Source: Candidatus Thorarchaeota archaeon MP8T_1
Lineage (GTDB): Archaea > Asgardarchaeota > Thorarchaeia > Thorarchaeales > Thorarchaeaceae
Reading direction: 5' to 3'
DNA length: 64,000 nt
Assembly: GCA_002825465.1 (NCBI GenBank)
Contig: PJER01000005.1
Location: 42,613 to 106,612 of the forward strand
Positions 45,459 to 55,212 of the stretch are shown in pieces. Both the position numbers and the translations under genes were made by a program. Position 1 is the first letter of the stretch, and each line of letters opens with the position of its first letter. A model generated the notes under the pieces. It saw only the letters and a list, made by a program, of their open reading frames with translations. It was not told the origin of the DNA and made no database searches.

Positions 45459-46193
45459 GTGATAATGAGCCATAGCCCTTTACTTCAAGTTGCAGAAGTC
45501 ATAGAGAATGCAGATTATTTGATTGCACTTACAGGTGCTGGGATTTCACGAGAATCTAATATTCCAACTTTTAGAGGAGTTGATGGCCTCTGGCGTAATT
45601 ATGATGCTATGGAACTTGCAACTCCCCAAGCATTTCGACGAAATCCTTCATTGGTCTGGGAATGGTATACGTGGCGACAGGGACTCATTGCTGGATGTGA
45701 TCCTAATCCGGGTCATGTCACTCTCTCTAAGTGGGAGGCGGCTAGACTTCTGAAGACACTCATTACTCAGAATGTGGATGGACTACACATCAGGGCAGGA
45801 TCTAAGAATGTTCTAGAAGTTCATGGGGACCTCTGGGCGTTAAAGTGCATCTCATGCGATTATAGAGGAAGATTGGAAGCTCCTGCTGATGGGATTCCTA
45901 TTTGTCCAAAATGCGGAAATCATTTACGTCCAGATGTTGTCTGGTTTGGTGAGAGTCTTGACAGAGATGTGATATCACGAGTACATTATGAATTAGAGCA
46001 AGCTGATGTCTGTATGGTCATAGGGACTTCATCTCTTGTCCAACCTGCCGCTTCCTTCCCTCTTGTGGTAAAACAAATGGGAGGTATTATTATTGAGATT
46101 AATATTGAGGAAACTCCTCTTACACCTGTAGTAGATTTCCATTTGTCTGGTAAATCAGGAGAAGTATTGCCTCTATTGGATGAACTATTTTAA
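45459..46193 (+). CDS. NAD-dependent protein deacylase, sirtuin (SIRT5/CobB-like)
   Basis: A 244-residue Sir2 protein using NAD to remove acyl groups from lysine. Motifs: LTGAGISRESNIPTFRG, TQNVDGLHIRAG, catalytic histidine in VLEVHGDLW, a zinc site CISC...CPKC, and VVWFGE. WYTWR in the cofactor-loop helix matches the Tyr-x-x-Arg pair that selects succinyl/malonyl groups in SIRT5-like enzymes, so desuccinylase activity is predicted. GTG at 45459 or ATG at 45465 could start it. Its TAA interlocks with the convergent TPR gene. Confidence 0.93.
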   Translation: MIMSHSPLLQVAEVIENADYLIALTGAGISRESNIPTFRGVDGLWRNYDAMELATPQAFRRNPSLVWEWYTWRQGLIAGCDPNPGHVTLSKWEAARLLKTLITQNVDGLHIRAGSKNVLEVHGDLWALKCISCDYRGRLEAPADGIPICPKCGNHLRPDVVWFGESLDRDVISRVHYELEQADVCMVIGTSSLVQPAASFPLVVKQMGGIIIEINIEETPLTPVVDFHLSGKSGEVLPLLDELF

Positions 46194-47482
46194 TCTATAT
46201 CTATCCCTTCTCCAGATTTTCGTGCAATTTCTGCTCTTCTCATTGCCTCTCTTGCTTCAGCGGGTCTATTCATTCTCTTGAAAGAATTCGCCATTCGTTC
46301 CAACATTGATGGTTTCAGACCGCCTATATTCATCAGTTTCATGTACAGGCTTAATGCGTGCTGCATGTTGCCTTGTTTCTCCATGCATTGTGCCAAATAA
46401 AATAATGCTCTCTTGTGATCGGGTGACATGCGAAGAACTCGTAACAGACTCTTGGCCGAGAATTGATACTGTCCTAACTGAAATTGCGAGAAACCTAAAG
46501 CCATCCAAAAATCAGGTTTCAATTTATCAAGAATAGTTGCTTGTGTAAGAGGTTTAATCGAGTCCTGCCATTTGTTTAATTTTTGGTAGCAATATCCAAG
46601 TTGGTACCAGGTTGCTGCATTCTTCGGTATTTTATCTGTTGCATTTCTTAATGCAGCAATTGCTTCATCATATTTGTGCCTACCCATCAACAGACTACCA
46701 ACTTGTAGCCAAGCTTCTCCATTACTGGGATCCGCATCTAAACCTTTCAAGAACGCCTCTTCTGCCCTCTCAAGATTTCCACGTTTCAAGTATGCTTCAG
46801 CTGATGTGAACCAAACCTGAGATTCTTCTTTCCTTGTCTCCTTAATTGTGCTTTGTAACGTTTCAGTAAAACGCTCCTCAGCTGAATGGAATCCCTTGGC
46901 TCTTGGTCTTGGAGTAGTATGTTTTTCTGCATATTGATATCCTTGTGGCGCTGCAGATTCTGTTGTGCTTTCAGGAACTTTCACATCATCTTTTTTTGGC
47001 TCGTATTTTAGTGGTTCAAGATCTTCATCCTTTCTATCAATGTCTTCAACAGCTGCTTCGATTTCTTCAATATCCTGTGAACTTGCTTCACCCAAGGTGA
47101 GTAGAAGCTTACTCCACTCTGTTTCGTGTTCTGAGTGAATTATGACACGTCTTGGATCTTTCCAACTTGTACCTCTCTTGATTCCCTTTGAAAAAATAAT
47201 CGAGCGCATTTTTGGCCATGTCATCTTCAAATTATGACACTGTGTAATTGCTTTCTTACCTGCATCTTCAGCGTCAGTTTCACTTCCCTGAGAGAGATAG
47301 ATTGCACTTAGAATTGCCCAAGCAATTGGATAATTATCACGGAGACTTAGAGCTCTTTTGATGGCTATTTCAGCTTCTTTTGGTTTTCCATTGGAAGCAA
47401 GATAACATCCATTCTTGAAGTATTCTTCTGCTGATGATTTTGAGGTATCCGAATGTGAAATTATTCTCCGCTCCTGTTCCAC
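46190..47482 (-). CDS. TPR repeat protein with disordered middle
   Basis: A 430-residue protein. TPR units occupy about residues 15-75 (EYFKNGCYLASNGKPKEAE) and 215-420 (VWFTSAEAYLKRGNLERAEE, EAWLQVGSLLMGRHKYDEA, ATWYQLGYCYQKLNKWQDS, KRALFYLAQCMEKQGNMQHA). Between them is an acidic, proline-containing region likely to be disordered. There is no signal or membrane segment. It is probably a protein-protein scaffold; the partner is unknown. Confidence 0.85.
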   Translation of the reverse strand: MEQERRIISHSDTSKSSAEEYFKNGCYLASNGKPKEAEIAIKRALSLRDNYPIAWAILSAIYLSQGSETDAEDAGKKAITQCHNLKMTWPKMRSIIFSKGIKRGTSWKDPRRVIIHSEHETEWSKLLLTLGEASSQDIEEIEAAVEDIDRKDEDLEPLKYEPKKDDVKVPESTTESAAPQGYQYAEKHTTPRPRAKGFHSAEERFTETLQSTIKETRKEESQVWFTSAEAYLKRGNLERAEEAFLKGLDADPSNGEAWLQVGSLLMGRHKYDEAIAALRNATDKIPKNAATWYQLGYCYQKLNKWQDSIKPLTQATILDKLKPDFWMALGFSQFQLGQYQFSAKSLLRVLRMSPDHKRALFYLAQCMEKQGNMQHALSLYMKLMNIGGLKPSMLERMANSFKRMNRPAEAREAMRRAEIARKSGEGIDID

Positions 47483-47595
47483 TTATTCACACTATTTTCA
47501 TTTACTATTTTACGCGAGGCCATATTAGATTTCCACTCCTTCATTGGTAACAGATAAATGGGAGCAATCGCGGATTGATTACGAGGTAGAGTTCA

Positions 47596-48591
47596 TTGAA
47601 GGTTCTGGTGACAGGTGCTACCGGATTTCTTGGTGGAAAAACAATCAATCTGATTCTAAAAGAAGGACATGAAGTAGTCGCACTTGTGAGGTCTACAAGC
47701 AACACAGAAGGACTTCCAAAGAATATTGAAATTCGCGAAGCAGACTTGTTTGATTTGAACAGCCTTTCAGCGGTAGTCAAGGATGTGGATGCTGTTATTC
47801 ATTTTGCTGCATATTTTGACTTCTATCCCAGAGATGAACAACTTATGTTCAAGGTAAATGTTGAAGGAACAAAGAACCTCATGAATTCATGTATCGGAAC
47901 TCAAGTGCAGCGATTCATCTATTGTTCATCCACTGAAACAATGGGTCCCATTCGATATCCACCTGGGACTGAAGATACCGAACTTAGGCCTGATTTTAGT
48001 TATGGTGAAAGTAAAGTCTTGGCAGAGAATGCAATCCGAGAGATCTCAAAGGATACCAATCTTCCTCATATAATCCTCAGACCTACTGGTGTAATGGGAG
48101 AGGGAGATCTCTATGTTATGTATGAAGTTGCTCACCAACTGTATGAAGGAAAAGTCTTTGCACTTCCAAATGATCTCAGCGCAGAATTCATGTATTCTCA
48201 TATTGATGATATTGCAGCAGGCTTTGTTGCAGCACTTACACCGATGAGCGCTCTCAACAATACGATCATACTCTGTCCTGATGAACCACTTTCATGGGAA
48301 GAATTTCTCGATATAATGACCGAAAAACTCGGTGTCAAACCTCCACGATTACGTGTGCCGCGTGTCATTGCTAAGTTTGGAATGGCATTGCTAAGTCCTA
48401 TTAAAAATCGTAAGAAGAACTCATTCTTTTGGCATGGAAAATCAGTTGATATGATGTACACCACTCGAGTTTATTCAAATGAGAAGGCAAAACGTCTGAT
48501 GAGCTGGACACCAAAGGTGACAATGAAAGAAGGATTTCAAAGAGCAATTGATTGGTATTTTGCTAATGGTTTTCTAAAGAAGAGGGAATAA
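47596..48591 (+). CDS. NAD(P)-dependent epimerase/dehydratase (extended SDR)
   Basis: A 331-residue extended short-chain dehydrogenase starting at TTG. The Rossmann motif VTGATGFLGGKTI, the DVDAVIHFAAYFDF strand, and the catalytic YGESK (Tyr-x-x-x-Lys, with CSSTETMG supplying the serine) are intact. Members act on nucleotide sugars, flavonoid-type ketones or sterol-like substrates; the RPTGVMGEGD block and the C-terminus suggest a broad-specificity 3-beta-hydroxysteroid-like or dihydroflavonol reductase subgroup. Only three bases separate it from the permease gene, so they form an operon. Confidence 0.88.
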   Translation: MKVLVTGATGFLGGKTINLILKEGHEVVALVRSTSNTEGLPKNIEIREADLFDLNSLSAVVKDVDAVIHFAAYFDFYPRDEQLMFKVNVEGTKNLMNSCIGTQVQRFIYCSSTETMGPIRYPPGTEDTELRPDFSYGESKVLAENAIREISKDTNLPHIILRPTGVMGEGDLYVMYEVAHQLYEGKVFALPNDLSAEFMYSHIDDIAAGFVAALTPMSALNNTIILCPDEPLSWEEFLDIMTEKLGVKPPRLRVPRVIAKFGMALLSPIKNRKKNSFFWHGKSVDMMYTTRVYSNEKAKRLMSWTPKVTMKEGFQRAIDWYFANGFLKKRE

Positions 48592-48594
48592 AAC

Positions 48595-50301
48595 ATGGAT
48601 TATGTCATTGGTTTCATACTAATCATTTTGCCAATTGTGTTGGCATTTGTGATGCTTGTCTATCTAAGAAAAGCTGCTGATATTACAGGAGTTGTGGTCT
48701 GGTTGGTTACAATTGTTATCGCTATTCTAGCTTTCCAGACTGATATCATCATAGCATTAACTGCAAGTCTAGCTGGAATCGTTAAATCGTTTCCAATCTC
48801 ACTAATGGTGGCAACCTCTATTCTAATGATGACTTTCATGCAAGAGACTGGTGCACTTCAGCGACTCATTGTCTTCTTCAAGACATTAGGAGGAGGGTCT
48901 CGACCTATGCAGATCCTGATGATAAGCTTTGGACTCGGTCTCTTTCTAGTAGGAATTGGAGCCACTCCAGTTTCTATGTTACCTCCAGTTATGCTTGCTC
49001 TTGGATTTAATCCGATGGTAGCAGTAGCTCTTCCTTCGATTGGATATGACCCTCTGACAACCTTTGCACTTCTCGGAGTTCCTGCTGTAGTATTCACAGG
49101 CGAATATTCTGCATGGGGAACAGCTATTAGTCTTCAAGAAGCAGGTTCGGTTTTTGCTTGGTTTATGCCAGTAGTTAGTCTTGGCATTGCTATCTCAATG
49201 CTATGGATAGCTGGTGGAAAGAAACTAATGACAAGTAGGGATGGAATTCTATTAGCATCAATCTGTGGATTGACTGCAGGATTCATGGCGATTGTATGCA
49301 ATGTTCTTCTCCCACTCACAACATTGACAAATGTGTTTGCAGGTGCTGCTGTCCTACTTATTCTATTCTTATTCAATAGACTACGAAATCGCCCTATTAT
49401 TGATAGAGAAATTCTTGATGAAAAAGACCTGCAAATTGAAGAAAGTCTAAGTCTTAGACGTGCCAGTATACCATGGGTTGTTCTCGTTATTTTAAGTCTT
49501 GCAACAAATATGATTCCCGCAGTCTTCCAGTTTTTATTTGTTGACCTTGCATTTCCAGTATCTATAGGAGGTTACCCCTCAGCTATTGCTACTAGATTCC
49601 TATGGCAAGCTTATACTCTGATGTTAATTGCCACTGTTGTATCAATGCCCTTTCTGAAGACTGATCGTGGAGTTCTAAAAAGAACACTTACTGGATTCAT
49701 GAAACGTGCTCCTCGCCCTGTTCTAGCAGCTGCAATTTTCTTTGCAATGGCAGAAGTTTTGAATTTTAGTGGGTGGGTTATTGGTTCTGGTGGAGTTTGG
49801 TTGAATCCTACAGATCTGATAAATGGGCTCGACCCAACCAATAACATGATCTATCTCCTAGCCACTCTAACAGGCGCAATCGGATTACTCTATCCAATTA
49901 TGGCACCATTCTTAGGTCTGCTTGCAGGTTTCATTTCTGGTTCTGAAACCTCTGCTATTGCCATGTTCACCAAATATCACGTAGAAGCAAGTGCAAATAT
50001 TGGTGCTAATTCCATGGTCGTTGCTGCATCAAATGGAATTGGAGGTGGTCTCGCTAGCGTCTTAAGTCCAGCGAAGATTCAGAATGCTGCTGCTGTCATC
50101 GACAAAATAGGCATTGAAGGACAGGTGATTCGATACGGTCTCGTTGTAGCACTCATAATGACATGGTTTACTGCGATTATGACTTTTATCCAAGCTTTAC
50201 CACTTACTGTATTCACTATTGGTGTAGCAGCAATTATGGTTGTAATCCCCATAGTAATTGGTATATTCCTATTCTATAGAGGAAAGGAGGAAGATACCTG
50301 A
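48595..50301 (+). CDS. LctP-like (L-lactate permease family) membrane transporter
   Basis: A 568-residue protein with about 14 membrane segments. The symmetric family blocks are visible: GIGATPVSMLPPVMLALGFN followed by LGVPAVVFTGE in the first half, and LAGFISGSETSAIAMF followed by VVAASNGIGGGLASVLSP in the second, then AAVIDKIGIEGQVIRYGL. LctP proteins move lactate or glycolate with protons; the substrate here may differ. It is translationally linked to the upstream epimerase. Confidence 0.8.
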   Translation: MDYVIGFILIILPIVLAFVMLVYLRKAADITGVVVWLVTIVIAILAFQTDIIIALTASLAGIVKSFPISLMVATSILMMTFMQETGALQRLIVFFKTLGGGSRPMQILMISFGLGLFLVGIGATPVSMLPPVMLALGFNPMVAVALPSIGYDPLTTFALLGVPAVVFTGEYSAWGTAISLQEAGSVFAWFMPVVSLGIAISMLWIAGGKKLMTSRDGILLASICGLTAGFMAIVCNVLLPLTTLTNVFAGAAVLLILFLFNRLRNRPIIDREILDEKDLQIEESLSLRRASIPWVVLVILSLATNMIPAVFQFLFVDLAFPVSIGGYPSAIATRFLWQAYTLMLIATVVSMPFLKTDRGVLKRTLTGFMKRAPRPVLAAAIFFAMAEVLNFSGWVIGSGGVWLNPTDLINGLDPTNNMIYLLATLTGAIGLLYPIMAPFLGLLAGFISGSETSAIAMFTKYHVEASANIGANSMVVAASNGIGGGLASVLSPAKIQNAAAVIDKIGIEGQVIRYGLVVALIMTWFTAIMTFIQALPLTVFTIGVAAIMVVIPIVIGIFLFYRGKEEDT

Positions 50302-50429
50302 TAATATGACATTCCTCATCTTATCGTACGTTTCGACAATAATAAATGTCAAAAGCAAAGAGAAAGCTCATATTGATAGAGTTCTACAACTCAAGAGTTC
50401 TAGCAGCTTTAAACTGAAGTGCTAAATCG

Positions 50430-51077
50430 ATGTCACAGAACAATCTTACGTATTGGCGAGGAACTAGTTTCTACATTAATCCAACTTCCCGCTGTACTAA
50501 CAACTGCATTTTTTGTGTTCGCAATTTTTCCGAAGGAGTATTTGGATTCAATCTTCAGCTACAAGAAGATCCAACAGTCCAAGAACTAATCAGTGAAATC
50601 GAGAATACTTGGAGCGATGAGTTCAATGACGTTGCAATCGTCGGATTTGGAGAACCTATAATGAATATCGATGGAGTTCTCTCATCTATTAGAAAGATAA
50701 AGGAGATGACATCGGTTCCTGTCCGAATGAATACTAATGGACAGGCATTACTAATTCATCCTCATCGAAATGTACCAAAAGAGTTAGCGGAGGCGGGTCT
50801 TGATAGGATTCAGATATCACTCAATGCTCCAGATCCTGACACCTACCTACGATTATGTCAACCTACATTTGGGCGAATGACATTTGATTCAATGTTAGAA
50901 TTTGCAGAACGGTGTAAACCACTTATGCGAGTTGAACTCTCAGCTGTAGACATCCCTGGTGTTGATATTGATGCTTGCAGAGGGATTGCTGATAGGATGG
51001 GAGTCGAATTCAGAGTACGAGTATTCAAAGGTCCTGATGGGGCATTAGAAGGAATTCTTCGAACCATGACTGCCTGA
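50430..51077 (+). CDS. Radical SAM protein of the TatD-associated type
   Basis: A 215-residue minimal radical SAM protein: C22-x3-C26-x2-C29 (SRCTNNCIFCVRN), FGEPIMN for SAM binding, RMNTNGQALLIHP and QISLNAPDPDTY. The N-terminal YWRGTSFYINPTSRCTNNC and the short length resemble the family annotated as TatD-linked radical SAM (TIGR04038); no tatD gene is adjacent here. There is no auxiliary cluster domain. The substrate is unknown. Confidence 0.85.
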   Translation: MSQNNLTYWRGTSFYINPTSRCTNNCIFCVRNFSEGVFGFNLQLQEDPTVQELISEIENTWSDEFNDVAIVGFGEPIMNIDGVLSSIRKIKEMTSVPVRMNTNGQALLIHPHRNVPKELAEAGLDRIQISLNAPDPDTYLRLCQPTFGRMTFDSMLEFAERCKPLMRVELSAVDIPGVDIDACRGIADRMGVEFRVRVFKGPDGALEGILRTMTA

Positions 51078-51133
51078 TCAGTTGCATAAAACCTGTAAAC
51101 AACTATATGAATAAGAGAGTCTACAGTTAACTC

Positions 51134-51976
51134 ATGGCTCTCCGGAAAATCATAGAAGGAATTTACGCAAGCGATGATGGATTGAATGGCGGGAATTATG
51201 GTGCTATTGTGCTTGACGATGAAGTTGTTATGATTGACTCCGGAATGATACATCAAAAGAGTAAAACTGAAAGAAACTTCCTCGAACAGGAAACAAAACT
51301 CCCAATTAAGAAACTCATCTTTACACATACGCATGCTGACCATGTATTTGGAGCTCAAGCTTTTGAACCAATCACAATGATTGCATCTCAACCAACGATA
51401 AATCGAATTGTGCAAAGCCTAGATGATGAATGGAACAGTATCGCGACTTTAAGAGAGAGATATTCCGCTAGTAAATCTGAGCGACCTGAATTGTGGGAAG
51501 CCATACAGACTCTCGTAATTCGAGTACCAGATACAACATTTGAGAATCACCTCTCTATCGGGTCTGATGGACAAATTACTGTCAAACATCTTGGAGGTCA
51601 TACATCTGGATCATCAATTATTATATCTCATCTTCACAATACTGTCTTCATAGGTGACCTCATATTCAATGGCACTTTTCCATATGGTGGTGATCCTACG
51701 TGTGATCCCGATAGATGGATTCTCGCACTTGAAGAAGTACATTCAGAAGAATATGATGTAATTATTCCTGGTCACGGGAAGGTCTGTGGACAGAATGAAC
51801 TAACCAAATATATTGAAGCTTTACAGGAATTACGTGAGAATGTGAAAATCGCCTTAGATATAGGTCTCTCAGTCGAATCTTTTGTCGATCGAGATATGGT
51901 TCCAAAATCAATTGAAAATGGTTTCGATAGGTTTGGAATAAGAACACTACCACACTGGTTTGAATTCTATGGATAG
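51134..51976 (+). CDS. MBL-fold metallo-hydrolase
   Basis: A 280-residue metallo-beta-lactamase-fold protein with the complete metal site: THTHADHVFG, HLGGHTSGSS, GDLIFNG and PGHGKV. The layout resembles the glyoxalase II-like/persulfide-dioxygenase-like hydrolase group, but no signature separates those. It is nine bases upstream of the flavin oxidoreductase gene and probably co-transcribed with it, so it may act on a related thioester or ester substrate. Confidence 0.88.
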   Translation: MALRKIIEGIYASDDGLNGGNYGAIVLDDEVVMIDSGMIHQKSKTERNFLEQETKLPIKKLIFTHTHADHVFGAQAFEPITMIASQPTINRIVQSLDDEWNSIATLRERYSASKSERPELWEAIQTLVIRVPDTTFENHLSIGSDGQITVKHLGGHTSGSSIIISHLHNTVFIGDLIFNGTFPYGGDPTCDPDRWILALEEVHSEEYDVIIPGHGKVCGQNELTKYIEALQELRENVKIALDIGLSVESFVDRDMVPKSIENGFDRFGIRTLPHWFEFYG

Positions 51977-51985
51977 GGTGTCTTA

Positions 51986-53902
51986 GTGAAGCTATTTGAG
52001 GAAGTATCTATAGGAACTCTGAATCTAGATAACCGTCTTGTGATGCTTGCTACACACTTGGGTTATTGTGGTGAAGATGGCAAAGTTACAGACCAACTCA
52101 TCCGATTCTACGAAGAACGCGCGCGATATAATCCAGGATTAATAATAGTTGGTGGTTGTTACACTGAACATCTTGGAATGAGTGGTCCCACTATGATTGG
52201 GATATCTCGTGATGATCATATTGCGGGTCTCAATCAATTGGTTAACAGGATTCATTCATTTGATGTCCCCGTTGCAGCCCAACTCTATCACGCAGGGAGA
52301 TATGCTCATTCTCTTGTTCTTGGTGAACGAGCGGTTTCAGCTTCTGAAGTGAGATGCAGATTAACGAAGGAAACACCTAGAGCACTTGGTCTTGATGAAA
52401 TCAAGCAGACAGTCAAGAATTTTAAAATTGCAGCAAAAAGAGCAAAGGTCGTGGGATTCGATGCAATTGAGATTATTGGTTCAGCTGGATACATTCTCAA
52501 TCAATTCTTAGCACCTGCAACCAATCAAAGAACTGATGAGTACGGGGGCGATTTCGAAAACAGGTCACGCTTTCCTCTTGAGATTGTAAAATCTATACGA
52601 AAGGAAGTTGGAACAGATTTTCCGATTCTATATCGTATGAGCGGGGAGGATTTTGTGCCAGATGGACTTACCTTAGAGGATAACAGGCAATTTGCACCTC
52701 GATTAGTTGAAGCAGGAGTAGACTGTATTAATGTTACAGGTGGCTGGCATGAGACCCGTGTTCCACAAATAACAATGGATGTTCCTAGAGGTCACTATTC
52801 ATATCTAGCTGAAGGAATAGCAGAAGTCGTTGATGTTCCAGTAGTTGCTTGCAATAGGATAAACAGCGTATCAGTTGCTGAACACATACTATCAAGAGGA
52901 AAAGTTTCGCTTATTGGTATGTCACGTGGATTCATTGCGGATTCGACATTGCCACAGAAAGCTCGAGATGGACAGCAGGAATTCACTCGTCCATGTATTG
53001 GATGCAATCAAGGTTGCTTGGACCGTGTTTTCATGATTGAACCAGTGACATGTGCTATTAATCCATTCGCTGGCTATGAAACTACACGCGCACTGGGTCC
53101 GCCAAGTAAGGGTAAAGTCGCTGTTATTGGTGGTGGTCCAGCTGGGATGGAGGTCTCTTGGATTCTAGCAATGAGAGGTTTTAGAGTAACTATTTTTGAA
53201 GAGAATAAGCACCTCGGAGGACTTCTCAATCTAGCTTCTAAGATTCCTGGAAGAGGTGAATTTGCTGCATATGTGAGTTACATGAGTCGTGAACTCAAAA
53301 GGCTAAATGTTACAATACGACTCAACACACTCGCAAATGCAAACACTATTGCTGCTGAAGGATTTGATTGCGCAATTTGTGCAACTGGAACTGTAGCTGG
53401 AGCGCCGCCAATTGATGGTGTAGAAATGTCTCATGTTACAAGTGCTTATGATGCAATTTCTCTTGACCACGAGAATCTCGGTGATGTGGTGGTGATAGGT
53501 GGAAGAGCTCTGGGATGCTATACTGCACTCTATCTCTCATCTAAAGCCAAGTCCGTTCATATTGTAGATGCTGATGAGGCTCTTGGTATTGATCTAGGCA
53601 GAACAACTCGATGGGTCATTCTTAAAGCACTCAAAGAACGAAATATTGAGACTCATCTTAATGCAGAGGTTCTCAGAATTGATAGCAAAATGATTACGAT
53701 GTTGCAGGATGATAAATTCTATCACCTACAAGCAAAGAGTATAATTCTTGCTACGAGACCTCAACCGCGAGATCGGCTCATTAAACAACTAGAGAAGAAG
53801 GGATTGAAGTATTACGTCGTTGGCTCCATAAAGAAACAAATGGACCTATTGGAGACCATTCACAGTGCATTTGAATTTGCCAACAATTTTGAAATTCTGT
53901 GA
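51986..53902 (+). CDS. NADH:flavin oxidoreductase, 2,4-dienoyl-CoA reductase type
   Basis: A 638-residue, three-part enzyme starting at GTG. Residues 1-330 are an old-yellow-enzyme TIM barrel binding FMN (LFEEVSIGTLNLDNRLVML, AQLYHAGRYA, NQFLAPATNQRTDEYGGDFENR). CIGCNQGCLDR plus a later CAINP supply the [4Fe-4S] cluster. The C-terminal half has an FAD motif (VIGGGPAGMEVSWIL) and an NAD(P) motif (VVIGGRALGCYTALYL). The architecture matches FadH and trimethylamine dehydrogenase; the substrate is probably an enoyl-CoA or enoate. Confidence 0.92.
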   Translation: MKLFEEVSIGTLNLDNRLVMLATHLGYCGEDGKVTDQLIRFYEERARYNPGLIIVGGCYTEHLGMSGPTMIGISRDDHIAGLNQLVNRIHSFDVPVAAQLYHAGRYAHSLVLGERAVSASEVRCRLTKETPRALGLDEIKQTVKNFKIAAKRAKVVGFDAIEIIGSAGYILNQFLAPATNQRTDEYGGDFENRSRFPLEIVKSIRKEVGTDFPILYRMSGEDFVPDGLTLEDNRQFAPRLVEAGVDCINVTGGWHETRVPQITMDVPRGHYSYLAEGIAEVVDVPVVACNRINSVSVAEHILSRGKVSLIGMSRGFIADSTLPQKARDGQQEFTRPCIGCNQGCLDRVFMIEPVTCAINPFAGYETTRALGPPSKGKVAVIGGGPAGMEVSWILAMRGFRVTIFEENKHLGGLLNLASKIPGRGEFAAYVSYMSRELKRLNVTIRLNTLANANTIAAEGFDCAICATGTVAGAPPIDGVEMSHVTSAYDAISLDHENLGDVVVIGGRALGCYTALYLSSKAKSVHIVDADEALGIDLGRTTRWVILKALKERNIETHLNAEVLRIDSKMITMLQDDKFYHLQAKSIILATRPQPRDRLIKQLEKKGLKYYVVGSIKKQMDLLETIHSAFEFANNFEIL

Positions 53903-53999
53903 ATAATCTGAAATAGTACAAACCTGCCTACTCGGGAATCCTTAAAATGCTTCATATAGACACTCGCAATACAGTTGATTACTTGGAGACTAGATTCTA

Positions 54000-55166
54000 T
54001 TGGCTTTAGACGATGACTCAACGAGTGTTATTACCTATCCGACCTTTGCTGAGCTTAACGAGATTCTTGCAGGAAAGTTCGATATTAAAATGAGTGTTCT
54101 AGAATACGGAATGCCAACATTCGTCGTTCAATGGGCAGAAGGAAATGTACCGAGTAATGCTGACCAAGAAGCAGTATTCAAAGATATTCAGCAATCGACT
54201 GAAGGTCTAAAAGTCTGGCCTCTTGTTCGGTGGCGAAATGAAAAGGAAGGAGAGTATATCATCCGATTTGTACCACAACAGAAATCTAAACCAGGTAATA
54301 AGAGAATCAACTATGCTCTATTTGTAACAACTCTAGCTAGTATCGCATTAGCTGGATTCCTTCAAGCAACGAGTCCCATATTCTTGGCATTATTCTATCC
54401 TGGTGGATTCACAATTTGGGATATTGCTTTCACAACTATCATCTTTATGTTAGCACTCATGGGAATTATTTTTACACATGAGATGGGTCATTATAAAATG
54501 AGTCAAAAATTAGGAATAGAAGCTTCACTGCCTTACTTCATTCCTGGTCTTCCGCAGATTGGAGGTACGTTTGGTGCATTCATCTCTCAAAAGAGTCCGC
54601 CGCAAAATCGTAGAGACCTAATTGATATGGGTCTTGCAGGACCATTTGCAGGATTCATTGTCACACTCGTGGTCTTTGTAATTGGCTTCTTCATGTCAGT
54701 TCCCGTTACTGCAGAACAGCTAATTGCTATTGACCAAGCCTTTCCTAGTCAATCTACATCACTTGCCGTTCCGTTGCTTTTCACATTGATGGAATATCTC
54801 TTCCAAGACTTCATTCCTGCCGGTGGCACAATCTATCTTCACCCAGTTGCCTTTGCGGCTTGGGTTGGAATGTTGGTTACAGCTCTGAATCTTTTCCCAA
54901 TTTCACAACTTGATGGTGGCCATGCGCTCAGATCTATTATCGGTCCTGAAAGACATAAGCAGATTGGTTGGATTGGAATACTTGTCTTGCTCCTTCTAGG
55001 ATTCTATACCATGGCAATTCTGATTCTTGCTTTATCTGCTGGTGGTGGACATCCTGGTCCACTAAATGATACTGTCAAAGTATCAAGGGGAAGAGTTGCA
55101 TTATTCATATTGGCTATGGTGGTTCTAGTTCTATCAATTCCACCTCTTGGATTGATGCTATTCTAA
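54000..55166 (+). CDS. Site-2 protease family (M50) membrane metallopeptidase
   Basis: A 388-residue intramembrane zinc protease starting at TTG. About 110 cytosolic residues precede six or more membrane segments. The zinc site is FTHEMGHYKMSQKLG (HExxH) with the third ligand in NLFPISQLDGGHALR. FIPGLPQIGGTFGAFI and DMGLAGPFAGF are typical of archaeal and plastid S2P homologues such as EGY1. These cut membrane-bound regulators or signal remnants. It is followed 47 bases later by another membrane protein gene in the same direction. Confidence 0.93.
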   Translation: MALDDDSTSVITYPTFAELNEILAGKFDIKMSVLEYGMPTFVVQWAEGNVPSNADQEAVFKDIQQSTEGLKVWPLVRWRNEKEGEYIIRFVPQQKSKPGNKRINYALFVTTLASIALAGFLQATSPIFLALFYPGGFTIWDIAFTTIIFMLALMGIIFTHEMGHYKMSQKLGIEASLPYFIPGLPQIGGTFGAFISQKSPPQNRRDLIDMGLAGPFAGFIVTLVVFVIGFFMSVPVTAEQLIAIDQAFPSQSTSLAVPLLFTLMEYLFQDFIPAGGTIYLHPVAFAAWVGMLVTALNLFPISQLDGGHALRSIIGPERHKQIGWIGILVLLLLGFYTMAILILALSAGGGHPGPLNDTVKVSRGRVALFILAMVVLVLSIPPLGLMLF

Positions 55167-55212
55167 CCCAAAAGAAGCACTGAGAGAATTCTCGGAAACC
55201 TTAACAGGTCAA

